A DNA stretch of 64,000 nt, taken from assembly GCA_020055645.1 (NCBI GenBank), contig CM034546.1:97588001-97652000 (forward strand). Reading direction: 5' to 3'. Of the stretch, positions 1 through 12,959 are shown one piece after another. The notes beneath the pieces are model-generated. The model had not been told where the DNA came from. It made no database searches and saw nothing but the letters and a program-made list of their open reading frames with translations. The translations under genes and the position numbers were made by a program. Positions within the stretch are counted from its first letter, which is position 1. Every line of letters starts with the position of its first letter. This DNA is from Tomocerus qinae (taxonomy: Eukaryota; Arthropoda; Collembola; Entomobryomorpha; Tomoceridae).

Positions 1-2304
1 TCGTGTTTAGTGATAATAGCTTGTTTATAAGGTGTCCTTCTATATTTATATGAGCTATAGGACCACATTTACTTTTTACCAGATGTAATCCGATGTAGTC
101 GAACATTCACAAATAATATTTGAATGAGAAGTAATTTCACTCGCATCAAAAACTCGTCTCTGTTCTACTTGGCATTGTGTGCATTGTCCTTTTGTCTTTC
201 CGATTAGTTTTGCATTATTCCACTATGCTTATAAGTAGTAGTTGGCATTTGCGATCAAACTCAATTCATAGCAAATCCAATCTAATTTCATTCTTTCCTA
301 CTTACAATCAGTCATGTTCATGTCAAGCAAGCATAGCAAGTTAAATCTGAGCTACATTGACTCGTAGTAAATCTCATGTGCAGCAAGTACCTATTTAGAT
401 AAGGAGGAAATGTTAGCTACCTACTCTGATGTTTATATTATTACAGTTTGGAGTAGTAGGTTAGATTTTAGACAGTCAACTCTTGATATTAATCATTACT
501 GCAAGAAATAATATTACAAGTGGTTTGAATGTAGTAGTTTACCTTAAGTGCTTTTAAGAGTCTACGTACGTGCTTCATTCTAATTCGCTTCATTTATCTC
601 TAAAGCAAACACCTTAATTTTCCAAGAGTTTTATAGTTCAGCATTGTTTTCTTCCTCTATTGTTTTACATTCAGTTGTGATTTGATGTGCGTGCAAATGG
701 AATCAACAGATTGCCACTCTTTATGCATCGAATTCAAACTGAGTCTAGAACAAGGCAAATCATGTGAGACAAAAAGATTTCCCTTCTTGGTGAATAGAAT
801 AATAGGGCTAATGTAGTTCATTCATAATAATAACCATCTCCGCATTTGGCAGAGTAAAAGTGAGATTTTGAGAGAGTAGGAAAATGATAGATTCGGAAAC
901 CCAAGTTGGGAAGTAAACAGTAAGCATTTTAAATTTTAAAGGATCCTTTTAATCTCACTAGTTCATGTTAAACTAACAGCAGTTCCGTATCTTTATCTCT
1001 GTAGTGGATTTATTTGTTACATAACTATCTGTTGATGATGCCAATGCACAGTAGGTAGAAATGTACTTTAACACAATACGGAAGTATATAGATCAAAAGA
1101 AATTAGAATCGTAAAAGTGTAATCGTACAGCTATTGAAAAATCAAAACAAAACATGAAGACTTTGTATATACTAGAGGCAGTACAAGAAAATGTAAAGCC
1201 AAGTCAAGTAGAAAGACTCGTTCATGTAATAGACATTGTAGACTAACTATCTATAATACATAAGTACAGCTATCAAGATGAAAGAGCCACAAAAATAAAT
1301 GAGCAATAAATGTATCTATATTATACGCGTATGTACTTATCATTAAGAGATTATCGAAATAAAAATGGTAAACATCCACTACACGCATTTCTCTACTCAC
1401 CCACTTACTTACCTTGTAGTGTACTGAACTGATTGTAATGCGAGTACATTAGCATTTACATTTCTTATGACATTTGCATGTCTTGATTTGTGTCTGTTCT
1501 ACTATAGGACAAATAAACATGCAACTTAAGTGAATACAATTAGACAAATGTAATTCATAGTTCTCTGTGATAATTCTAAAAAGTAAATATCTGTGGGACG
1601 AATTGAAATTAATATAATTGTTCACTCTCATTGCTCTGTTATTATTTTGATAGCTGAAAGAACTATTGTGATAGTGACTTGGTTTTTATTTGCAGTTATT
1701 GCACACGTACGTATAGCGCTGTGAGAAAAAAGGCTGCTACCATTAATCTCAAATATTTTACGTAATAATTCAATCTATCAGTTGAACACTCACACAGTGT
1801 ATATCTGTCTTGACAAAGTACAAGTTTGAAAGTTTGAAACTGTCAGTGCACTCCAAGAAATTATTTATTGTGTTTAAACATGAATTCCTCCTAGCCCTGC
1901 TCATTAGAAACGGTTAGTGTCTTTTACATATGCAAATTATAGTTGAGGATGGAGGTAGGAAAAGGGACATTGAAGGGAAATGAAGCCCAGAGGATGATCA
2001 ATCGAACAGTTTCAATGAAAATGCAAATAAATAACTGTGTTTTGCATGTTCGTTGGGGAAAATATCATCACACAATCTAAGAACTCATTCTGGTTCAACT
2101 GTACAGCGATGAACTCTCAGCAATTCAATATTCAATGCAATTTCCAAGGAAAACTAACTCTTTATTACGAGTTACGCCACAACTTACGTGCATAAGAATC
2201 CCTTTTCATGCTGATTTCCTTAACAGGCAAGCTAAAACTGCATTTCAATGTGTTACTAAATACGTACATGTGTTTTTTATCATTTTCCTCCTTCATAATT
2301 GCAG
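1..2304. other. Non-coding AT-rich stretch
   Basis: No reading frame here combines a plausible protein with splice sites. The longest frame (about 60 codons on the minus strand near 1.45-1.63 kb) has no coding character. The sequence is AT-rich with scattered short words but no long inverted or tandem repeat that I can see. It is either intergenic or the intron of a gene that starts upstream of the window. Confidence 0.5.
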
Positions 2305-2372
2305 AGAGTGGAGAAAAAGAGAGACCAAAGCAAAACAAACTCAACCAGCCTGCTCAAGTGGAATGGCAATAA
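2305..2372 (+). CDS. Possible last coding exon, protein unknown
   Basis: A strong acceptor (pyrimidine run with TTTTCCTCCTTCATAATTGCAG) precedes a short open stretch. Read with two bases completing an upstream codon, it gives 21 hydrophilic residues (SGEKERPKQNKLNQPAQVEW then Q) and a TAA at 2370-2372. An AATAAA follows at 2456-2461, about 85 bases past the stop, which is what a last exon should look like. Against this, the other two frames are also open here, the piece is very short, and I found no matching upstream exon between position 1 and the acceptor. The product cannot be named. It would be the end of a gene lying mostly to the left of the window. Confidence 0.2.
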
Positions 2373-2455
2373 CAGTCACAGTTTATTATATAAAATCATT
2401 TTGTACATAGAAACTATTACCGACTACACTCAAACGTCCATTTTACTGTTTATAC

Positions 2456-2461
2456 AATAAA
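2456..2461 (+). terminator. AATAAA polyadenylation signal candidate
   Basis: A canonical AATAAA hexamer follows the stop of the possible last exon at 2305-2372. By itself the hexamer is weak evidence in AT-rich DNA. Confidence 0.25.
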
Positions 2462-2479
2462 CACCAAAGCAAGTAACTG

Positions 2480-5400
2480 TTGAATTATTTGGCAAAGGGA
2501 AGTCTATTTTGTTGTTTTCTTTGCTTTTGTGTCTAACTCTGTGTCATTGCTGTTTTGTATCTCTGACTTCACTCCCTTCCACTTCACTTCACTCTTTATT
2601 ATCAGACAGGAAAGTGAAACTTTGTACTTTTGATATAATACCAAGGCGAGTCAAGCAGATTACTTATGGCATTCCTGATACAATACAATGAAATGCTATG
2701 TAATATGGCGATAATTCTACATTTGCACATCCTTTTCTTCAGTATTATGGAAAAGTGTGAAAGGGCAAGTTCCGGTGTGAAGTAAATTATCTTTCTTATT
2801 GTTTTTCCATTAGGACACTTTACCGCACTCACAAAACGAACAGTTTCTTCTCAATACTAACTTACTGACTCCTTTCAGACTTTTTTATTGTTCTGCATTC
2901 TCATCCATTTTATATCAGCGACGCAAATTAAATGATTATTAAATTATAGAGTTTCTTCACAGTTAGATAAATATGGTCAATAAAATTACCCTTTAATTTT
3001 ACCCTACATGTATTAAACAGTTGTTACAGACTCCACATCATAAAATGTAATTACTTATTCTAATCTACATCTTTACCTAATCATTTATGCCTAGACCCTG
3101 CATAATTACTCACAAAATGCACAGAATAAATAAATAAATAAGTTGTACGATTGAACTTTATGTGTCACACATTCTATGCATGGAATGACCTGTAGGCTTT
3201 AAAGTAGCTGCTAAAAGATTTCATTTTGCCATAATGAGTACACAATGCTGACAGCATTTGGCACTCGATTCTGTCGTCAACTCACATCAGATTACATAGT
3301 AGAAGAGATGAGAATGGGACAGGACAGAGGGGAAGCGAAGTGAATTTCCCGTTCCCCCAGAATACAAGAGTGTACTAATAACATCCTAAATGTTCATCCA
3401 CTCTCTTAAGTTTCTTCTTGTTTATTCAATTTGGAAGTATACATGGCATTATATGACAGGTGTGAAGCGAAAGTGAGCCGGGTGAGTTCTCCTCGACTAC
3501 TGCACTGCCACTACCTTTAGAGACACAATATTTTGAAATATAAGTTGATAGCACAGGTAATGTATATAAATATAGGAAAATACATCCCTTGGAAATGATA
3601 AGTAACTTTTACACTGTAAATACTAATTGTTGTTTCCCCCAAGCCTAAGAGTAGTACCTACTTTGAATGGAAATCCAACAAAATACCAGCTAGGTATCTA
3701 AATTCGTGTAGTAAATACGTTTAACCTTTACAAAGCGGTATAGTGTATTGTTACATAGGATTGCATGTTCCTTCAGTTACGTTCGTCCTTTACCTTTCTT
3801 TAGATGTAACTTCTTTAGTGATATCCTTTAGCATAACAGTTGTTTAGGTCGACTTTTCTGTAAAATGGTTAGGGTTGCGGTAGATAGTGCACTGAGGTGG
3901 GTTACCTTATATACGATATATGGTTTTGTACATAACGTGTGTGTCTAACAATTAAGAAGGGCATAGGAAAAGACCACAGCTTAGAGAGTACTGGAAGAGA
4001 AAAGATTAAAATGTGAAAAGAGAGATATCGTCTGATATTTTATACAGCTTTGGGATGTCAGTCAAATAAAGTCAGTTGTAGCCGATGTGTATTTGTCCTA
4101 CGGACAGGAGGCAAGAAGACATGGAAATCCTAATAAAGTTCCGAAACACAAAGCTACTGCCTACAGCTTAAAAAACAAGATCCCCAAAGTTAAAGTCAAC
4201 TACTGCTACGTTAAACCAAACCAGCCAGAGTTTTCATCGATACGCTCTTTCCACCAAACATTATAGAGGCTACTAGTATAACTAAACTAAGACACACCGC
4301 ACCACTATGCATTGCCATGCCACATTAAAGACAATCCCATTGAAAGCCAACGAAACCAAACCACACAGGCAATGCAATCTAAATCTAATGCATACTAGAG
4401 AGAGAGATTAGTGATAGTAGCTGGGAAGTGCAAGGCGAGCGAACAAGTACAGTTTCTTTCCTGACAGACTGACACTCACAAACAGAATAATATTATAATA
4501 CCTATAACACAGTTTTGCTAATACATAATAGGAGTGAACTGTATATATGATTCCTAATAGGTAGACCAAACCACAGGATTCTAGCAATAATAATTGTAGT
4601 ACTAGTGTGTATGTAGTTATCTTGGTAGAGAATTACAGATCAACCTGTAGAACGATACAAATAAGTACAGCTACACATTTACCTACAAACATTATAGGAA
4701 TACAAACTCATGTTATTCTTCTAACCACACAGTGCAGTCTGCATTCTGCACATAACCTTTTCGTATACTATTGCTTGGCAGTCTGCATTTGCACGCTCAC
4801 TCACGTTATTGCTACTTGAGAATCTTGTGAGTTCGCCAGTTACGAGTAAGAGTGTTCGACTCAACTGTATTCTTGCACTGTGTGTGATTTCAGTTGGACA
4901 GTTGGACGGGGGAACTCTTCTGAGCACATGCATGAGAGCAAGTGATAATAATAATAAGTGAAGTGATTTTCAATCCGTTTCATTTCTATTTAATTCTTAT
5001 ATTATTATAACACTTATTACAGTAGTCAACTCACTCAGATGTGACGATAATATATTTATCAGTGTATGCTCTATTTACATTTTTCATTTAGTGCAATCTG
5101 CAGACAAGTAGACAGACAGTGTACAGTATCCACAACTGGTATTTTAGTATGTTCTAATAAAAGTAAGGTTATGTTGTGGAGGAAAATCTAGATTTGCACA
5201 TCTCGTGTGAATTCTCTTTGTTTTGATTTTCTCACTACTCAAAACTGTTCAGTGCTAATCAAGAAAATCCTTGAAAACCCCTGGATATCAGCTCCAGACT
5301 CTAACAATAGTTTTCTCAGTCTAATAACGCTACGTTTTTAAATCAGCGACACACGGATGTTGTTTACTTAAGTTATTAGCTTCGTTTTCGTGTAGGAAAA

Positions 5401-7036
5401 ACGGTGAAACAATATCTACTACATTTTTGCATTACTTTGTTATGAAAAAACCAGACTTTGTCTTGTGAAATTGTGCGGCATGCCATGCATGGGCAAGAGA
5501 TTTTCCTTTGAGATCATTCTTTGGAATCATTGAGTCATCCGCCTCCGTATTACATGCAGGAAGTACTAATAGTGTTATGACTTTACAACTTACCTTCACT
5601 TTACTGTTGACAAATTGTAAATTCAACTGAGTTAAAGAAGTGGACTAACCAAGGTACTTTTTTTATCTTACACTTGCACACATTAAATCTAGAGTAATAG
5701 ATAGTGTGGTACTTTACTGTAAAAATAGTTGGATTAGGTGTCTTTGTTTTGGGATTCCCTATTTAAAAGATGTAATATAATACTGCGAAAAGAAAAACAT
5801 CTGTATCATGAGGACCAGGATATGGTAGATTAGAAAAGAGGAACTGGAGTGAATAAATGAAATTAGTCAAGTGAAATGAGGAACTGTGGAGCTATAAGTA
5901 TCAAATGTACTTAATACCGTCTTTAAAGTACTATTCTATTATCTAGTTATATAATACTCTATTCTGTCATTTTCTTTGACTCAAGCATTCCAAGTGTGAT
6001 CTTTTCTCAATTCAATGAGGATCTCATAACAGAATCCTTTTGTCAGTCCATTGTGAATAGGTACTCAAGAAACATAAAGTGCTAGATTGGATTTAGTTTT
6101 TGACGAAATTGAGCTGTTTTTCCTGTTTTCCACATTTCTGAAGGTGTTATATAAGATTTAAATTTGGAGTATTGTGCTCACGTGTTATTTTCCATCAGTA
6201 AACACCTTTTTGCCAGTGCCGAAAAGAGTGTTAAGAAAACACTTCACTTCCCACCCGTGCCACACACAGCTGGGAATTAAATTATCTGTGTATTATCCTC
6301 TCCAACTCATTTACGTCGAGGTATCTCCACTATTGCTATAATAGCAAGCGATTTTTTTAATACGATCTTTATAATCTTGGGTACAGTTCTCTCAAGTTTT
6401 GGTTAAAACTCTGCAGTACTAAATAGTTGTCCTGTCGTGGGGTATCTTATCATATGTAATAACATTACGGATCTTCTCAATACTACAATACTTAGAATAC
6501 AATAGAGTTCAGTTTATCTTTAATGTAATGGTCTTGGTTTGGTTTGCTTGGATTGCTCTACTCATAAAATAAATGTCATGCATGGATTTTGAGTCTGAAA
6601 GAAGGAAAGGAAACCAGGATACTATTCTCGAAGACAGGTGATAGTTTTTTGTGTCTATAAGAATTATCGGCTGGCTGGGAGAAAATTATCGAAGCGTTCC
6701 AAAGTACAGTAAAAGCACAGTGAGACATCACAAGAAGAGTTCAGATGAGAACAAAACAGATTGCTTTACTACTAAATACGTTATTATTACACTTTAATAC
6801 TCTATCTCTACTAAAAGCAATATTATTACTAGTATTCAACTACAGAATCTAACCAAACCGAGCTAGTAAACCATCATTTCACCATTTACGGAACATTACT
6901 AACTATAATAAGGACCATTTAGCTCCGTACTTATACTTCTGTGTTAAATAGGATTCAAGAATTTATTTGACTACTGTATCGAATTGCATCGTTTATTTAT
7001 TTTACTGTTTGTACCTATCATGCCTTGTCATGTCAG
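2480..7036. other. Mostly non-coding; one weak exon candidate at 3438-3481
   Basis: This stretch is AT-rich with no long frame. One short piece stands out. At 3438-3481, ending in the good donor CGG|GTGAGT, the plus strand reads VYMALYDRCEAKVSR in a frame that would join in phase 0 to the exon at 7037. Its acceptor (GGAAG, or the CAG at 3457-3459) is poor. Around 4.83-4.93 kb the sequence TTTCAGTTGGACAGTTGGAC resembles an arthropod initiator, but nothing downstream confirms a transcription start. Short AG runs and an AAATAAATAAATAA run near 3.13 kb are the only simple repeats. Confidence 0.4.
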
Positions 7037-7115
7037 GACTCATCTTCACAAGATGAGCAACAAGCGAAGATGATGTGTTCGCTGGAAGTTTACTTGAAGA
7101 AACACAAATGTCATC
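7037..7115 (+). CDS. Probable internal exon of a split plus-strand gene
   Basis: The exon is bounded by an acceptor ending TGTCATGTCAG and the donor CATC|GTACGT. The phase-0 frame reads DSSSQDEQQAKMMCSLEVYL followed by KKHKCH, a charged helical composition unlike the surrounding random translations. It ends one base into a codon. The first usable acceptor of the exon at 12877 supplies the missing two bases and keeps the frame open, so the two may be consecutive exons of the coiled-coil gene. I do not recognise the family. The intron between them would be about 5.8 kb. The 79-base length is small but typical of the other exons in this model. Confidence 0.4.
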
Positions 7116-10100
7116 GTACGTAGCATTCCTATTTTAATAACCATACCTGCAGCTACTCTTTAAAAACATAAAATAATAACATCTCTTTAGACTATACACA
7201 AGTGCATAAAATGATAAATAGAAATGCAATTTATCTAGCGTTTGTTTGGACAGAAGGGATTTTTGTTGTTTTTTCGTGTTTATGTACTTGAATTACAATT
7301 TTAGGTGGAAAGAACCAACGTTCACGTTTCAGAAGGAAAAATAACTGTTTATGATGTGAGCTGGCAATCATTTCGGTGACCAACGACCGTTTAATTGTCA
7401 ATACTCGAGTTGGCTATGCTACAAATGAAATAAGTAGTTGTTACGGGTTGAATGCAATATATAGCAATAGCCTAAGTCAGTGGCAACAGTATCACAAAAT
7501 TGCATACAATTACAATTGAGTGGGGAAGGCAAATCAACAAAATTCATTTCGTGATCTCGTGAAAAGGAGAAAAAGGCTCGTGTGGAGGAAATAGCTTGTA
7601 TGACTCTGACAAAAACTACTTATTTTTGGGTCTAATTGCACATTAGACCGGTGGAAGAGAAAAAAAGACAGAAAACAACTGCGTCCGGTAGGCCAGGAGC
7701 AACCAAACCCAAAACGAACAAACGACTCAAACGAACGATACTTTACTCATTGTATATCTTTACATTAGGCAAAACTCTTTAGTATTTAGTTGCGACATTA
7801 GAACATTTAGTGGCTACCCTACTGATGAAACTATATCTAATACATGCCTATTACAAGTAGTTATTTGGCTATATTATTTATTTCTCCTGTTCTTTAGCAT
7901 GCTATCCATTCACTCTAGGGACTGAGAGAATGACAATGGAGGAGGTACAATAGAATAGACAAAAACACAGAGTAACGAAACCAACTAAAAAGTAATCTAG
8001 AATCCATCCATCCGAGTAAAACTATAAAGTGTAGTAAAGTAACTGTCCGTTTATCCTTCTCTTAATTGCAGTGACAGATAGACACTGCGGACTGAAACTG
8101 AATTGAATTCAGTTGAATGTGTGCGGTGTGGGGAGCCTCGGATTGAAACTCTCTTCTTTTGTTCGTCTTGTTGTTATCCGCTTGGATATCAACGAACGGA
8201 CAAGTCCGCTTCAGGGAAGACCAGTTATATAGCTCATTTTATGTAATAATCGCTGTAGTTATTACTACTAGTAAGAGTAACTCGTATATTGAACTCTTAT
8301 AGGCTACGCGTTTGAAACGATTGAGTATTACAAAGCAGAGCAGACTAGTCAGCGACTTTTAATTCAATGTGTCACAGGAAATGATTACCTTTTCCATTTA
8401 CTTATACGTAATGCTTATTACACATACAACAGTACATTGCATAAAATTCAATTGAATAGAAAATATATCGAATAGACAGAACACTCATTCATTCATTATT
8501 TCATTCAGGACAGCATAGCTATGGTATCCACTCTGTGTCTGTGGGATTGCAGTCGATGCATAAAAGTTGTGCAAGTAAAAATAGTAATCTGTCTGATCTG
8601 ACTAACGATATTCATAAAATGCTTCTCTACGGTAATCTATTGACTATTTTAAAGAATATACCTACTATGTTATATAATATGTCAGACATAAAGCATACTA
8701 GATACAATGTATAGAAGTGTTTGAATTGAAACCAGGAGCTATAGCTCTGCCCCCGTGTGTTCCTTTGTGCGACGATGTCTTTTGAGAAACTAATAGATTT
8801 CTGCAACGTGAAAATCGTAAAATAGCTATAAAACAGCCGAGTTATATCTATATGTATAAATTAATGGTCGTAAATAAGCCAGGGCCAAGCCGACGTGTAT
8901 TAGTACATATTATAAGAAAGCATGAAAGAACCCACTTCACTAACACATAACATAACATAACCCTAATATTTTTACATAAGAAGGTTATTTATTTTTATTT
9001 CGGTGCTACTTATTGAAGAGCCGTCACATGCCATGCCAAAGCAAAGCTATACTAAAGGTAGACCAGCTGAGTTGAGTGAGACTTGAATACTATTAATAAT
9101 AAGTCCATAGGAATGAGACCCTTTTCCATTTGTGACGGTGACTGATGAAATGTTCCCCTTACTCCTAACCTACGACTAGAATCACCAATTGCAAAGGGTA
9201 TATAATAATACACTATTTACAGTGTACCTAAATTCATAACATACCTATAGATAGACCTAGTTAATGTGTCTCTACCAACTTTATTTTTACTCCAGAAGAC
9301 CCTTCAATAGCATATATTCCATTTCATTTACTGTTTTGGCTAGCTGGAACCTTGTCATGCTCTTTCCTAAGGCTTCATTTCTATTGTAAGCAACTGTTAT
9401 ACTCCATACGGATGACATTCAGTAATAAACCCGTCCAGAATTCGGATATAAATTACTCAAGTTTATTACTTGCCTACACATATCTGTATTTTAGTAGTGT
9501 AAAGTCCATGTACAGAGCTGGAGAAGAGAGCTTGGTTATTAAATTCACTTAATAGCATTGTATTTCTGTACTACTACCATTATCGTATGGCTTACTATTC
9601 ATCATACAAAAAGAATTGTGTGTAAATATTAAAACTCTTGCTATTTACAGGAGAGAAGAGCCACGCCAAAAGAGTACAGCCCATTTTGCTTTCTACCAAC
9701 ACAGACGAAAACTACTACCAAGTGCTACTACTACATTACATCCACTACTATAGTGAAGTTGGAGTTTGAACGGCGAACATTGCGTGTTTACTTGTCTGTC
9801 TATCTCTCTGTCCCATTTACATCTGACCATCAACCTTACAGAAGAAGGCAAGGGCAAAACTGTAATAGAACATTTTCGAATTCTAAGTAAACATCACAAC
9901 GTGTTATCAGAAATCAAAGTTGACTCCTATTCCTTCAATCATAACCAAATTACAAAAAGAATACTTCTTCAAAGTTAAAAGTCTTGGGAAAATTCAACTG
10001 TATAGAAATCCTACAAATCTACTATTAATATTTTAATTTAATTTGTAGGAACATATCTGAAAACAAACGGTATATTTGTAAAACGTTACCGAATTGAAAA

Positions 10101-11348
10101 TCGTGTGCTGTGGCGGAAGACGGAAATGAAATAGGAAAAGTGGGATAGAATTGGTAACACAGATCTGGATAGTCTGCATGCAAGTCACGTCAAGAAGTTT
10201 CCCACATAGTTTGCGTGTCCAGTCGGGTCTGGATTTTTTTCGTTTCGATATTAAACCCGGATTTATTTGAGCTCATGACTGTGGATGGCATAAGGAATAA
10301 TTCTCAGTTATTGGAGTGGGATACTGTATGATGTAACAAGGTGTGTGTTCATTTATTGTACGTGTGGGTAGTCTAGCTACCTAGTTATTGTAACTCTACG
10401 CACATTATTGTGTAAAGAAGTGCATCGAGACTGAAGAGTGGAGTGCATAAATAATAGTAACTTCCCGTTTCCAGTAGCACAGCGGAACTAAGTCAAAGTC
10501 AAGCGATAAGAGTTAAAAAATATAAACGAGGGATTTCTATGCAGTGGCACGTCCAGCTGTTATAAAAATTGTATAGAGTCGATCACCGTCACACATATTG
10601 CCATCCTGCTGAAATTCTCAGCTCCCCTGTTTTCTGCCTATGACTCTGACCAGTTAATCGTAAGCCATAACAAAAGACTTCACATCAACACTAGGGAGGT
10701 GAGATTGGTTTAAGTTTGCCTTGCATTGACTTTGGTGTTGCATTTATTTTGTTTTTGTTACACATAATAATATTACGCACCTCATACACATATTCATTGA
10801 GGGATTTAATAATATTAAGTAGATATTACTTAGGCATGCAGAAATGGTTAGGAAGCAAGTAGGAACAATCATAATAAGTATCACGTAATGCGACATGAGC
10901 TAACTGCCAGCTCCTGCACCATGTGCTTTCGTTCCCACATTAAAATACAATAGCAATATCCATAACGATTCTATAATGGAAATAATAGCTTAGAACGACT
11001 GCTTATTTATCACAGAACTAGAACTACTGTGTTTGTAGTAAAGACAAAAGTTAAACGGTAGACGTACACAGTACATAAGAGACACGGGAATATTATACTA
11101 ATACAAACAATAACGATTTAACTTATAATTTTGTACTTAACAATACATAAAGTAGTACGATTTGTGTATTTTACCCAGCCTCTCAATGTAGTTGAAGGTA
11201 ACTGAAATACATGTAAGATAATAAAACATGCGTTAGAGAGATACCTACTTGTAGTTGCTACATAGAGAGGCAAGGCAAAAGTTAAAATAAGTTATTCTAC
11301 GAGGGACTTTATTAACTGCCTCCCTGAAACTTGTACTTGTACTTGCAG
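7116..11348. other. Intron-like stretch without clear genes
   Basis: No convincing exon was found. A locally GC-richer patch at about 8.08-8.22 kb contains a TCAGTT initiator-like word and could be a promoter or leader, but it has no adjacent coding start. CATAACATAACATAAC at 8.94 kb is a short pentamer repeat. Confidence 0.4.
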
Positions 11349-11516
11349 ACACAACACAATCGGGGAGAATATCAAACTTTATTGAGCATTGAACCGAATA
11401 AGTTGTTGTACTCGAGTTGTCCGGCGAAACTCAACAATCTCACCAGTCGTGATCTGGCTGTTACATTACCAAGTTGTCTTCTTGTAAAGTCAGACAAGGT
11501 GACTCAGAGGAATTGA
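11349..11516 (+). CDS. Possible exon, protein unknown
   Basis: The sequence follows the acceptor TTGTACTTGTACTTGCAG and stays open for 55 codons to a TGA at 11514-11516. A possible donor AAG|GTGACT lies at 11498/11499, so it could be either a 150-base internal exon (phase 0 at both ends) or a last exon. It starts TQHNRGEYQTLLSIEPNKLL and is balanced in composition, with several Cys and Leu. Its phase does not fit between the exons at 7037 and 12877, so it is either an alternative exon, part of another gene, or chance. There is no AATAAA close downstream. Confidence 0.28.
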   Translation, partial: TQHNRGEYQTLLSIEPNKLLYSSCPAKLNNLTSRDLAVTLPSCLLVKSDKVTQRN

Positions 11517-12876
11517 GTGAAGGTAATTGAATTGTTCATAAAATTGTATTCTCCAGTGAATCAGGAGGACTACATAGTTTTGTGGTTGGGTTTTATTGTT
11601 TTCTTTGGGAAATAACATAGATGTTACAACTTACAAGACTTTACGTGGTTTGCCAGATTTCTTGCTGTGAAAAAATTAATTACAGATGTTAAGATTTCTA
11701 CAAGCTATAAATCCAGAGAAGACAAGAGGGATTTAAATGGATTTTATCGTCTGTGAGTGAATGAGTTGTTCCAAGCTTGAAAATGAAGAAAAATTTTGCA
11801 ATGAGATAACTTGAGAAAATTTACATTCAGCTTCTGAGCTGCTGTGCAAAATGTGAGTGGAAAAACCCGGGCGCAACCACGCGAGAAGGACAACTAGACG
11901 AGTTTCTTTATGTCTTATCGATATTGTTCTCATGCCAGACTCCTGCAAGTGCATATACTTTGCCTTGATTTTTCTGCAAAAATCCACTCTTAATCAAATC
12001 AAGAAAAAGTAAGACAAGATCACGCTGGAGTTTTATTAACAAAAAACTGGACGAGTGTTGCTTTAATGATTAATGGTCCTATTGTAAGGACGAGTGTGAA
12101 TAGACTGTGTATATATAATTTCACTGAGGAGTATAAGGAGGTACATTATATCCCTTGGAGCTAAACGACTGCTCTGGGCAGGATAATTATAAATGTTATT
12201 ATACCCTTTACTAAGGACGTGCACAAGTTTTCTGGAAATGGACATCAGCAAATAAATACTATTAGTTGGAAACTGCAACTGAATTCCTCTGCTCTAAATA
12301 CATAGACATCCACATTCAATGTAATTGGGATGCGAGTGAGCGTGTGATTATCTGTTTTAACATGCTCTTCTAAACTACATTTGCGTACATCTAGTACAAG
12401 TAAACATTACTCTAATTGTGGGAGTCTACAGGAAAATAATCCAATGTGACTTTGACTTGGGAATTACTAATATTATTATTATATTGCTCATTTGACTTTC
12501 AAGAACTCTTGCAAATTCTCCTAAGGATTTTCCTCCTTGTTTGACGTTCCATTTGATACTACTCAAATTTTACTACTCTTTGCGTAAGTTTTATAGACAC
12601 GGATTTGTATACTCAAATTGTTAGCCCTGGAGTTGGTTGTTGGTCTGAAATTATTACAACATTTACATAACAGTGACAAAAACATTTGCTAACACAACCT
12701 TTCCACATAAAGACATAATTGAGTGTTATTATTCGTGTCCGTTTGGTGCCTACCGATGAACGGAACCTGGAGATAAACTAAATTATTATTGTGCTGTGAA
12801 CAAACTGTGTGAATTTGTGGTTTGTGATTCACTCCGTTGCTGGAATTTAGTTTAACACAAGCACCTGGAAATTCAG

Positions 12877-12959
12877 ACCAGTTAAATATTGTGAAAATGT
12901 GCGAAAACACTTCTAGAGGACCTTACAAACCAAGAGATCTATTCGGAGTTCAGCTGGAA
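12877..12959 (+). CDS. Exon of a coiled-coil protein gene (first coding exon if ATG 12897 is used)
   Basis: The 3' edge is a strong donor, CTGGAA|GTAAGTATT. Reading back from it in phase 0 gives a 21-residue peptide starting at ATG 12897 (MCENTSRGPYKPRDLFGVQL, then E). The frame stays open upstream to 12828, and the acceptor AAATTCAG at 12876 would make this an internal exon that accepts the phase-1 exon at 7037. If instead ATG 12897 is the start, the preceding 200-250 bases are 5' leader. The next exon, 8.6 kb downstream, continues the frame in phase 0. The peptide is basic and rich in Gly and Pro, like a linker ahead of the coiled coil. Product unknown. Confidence 0.5.
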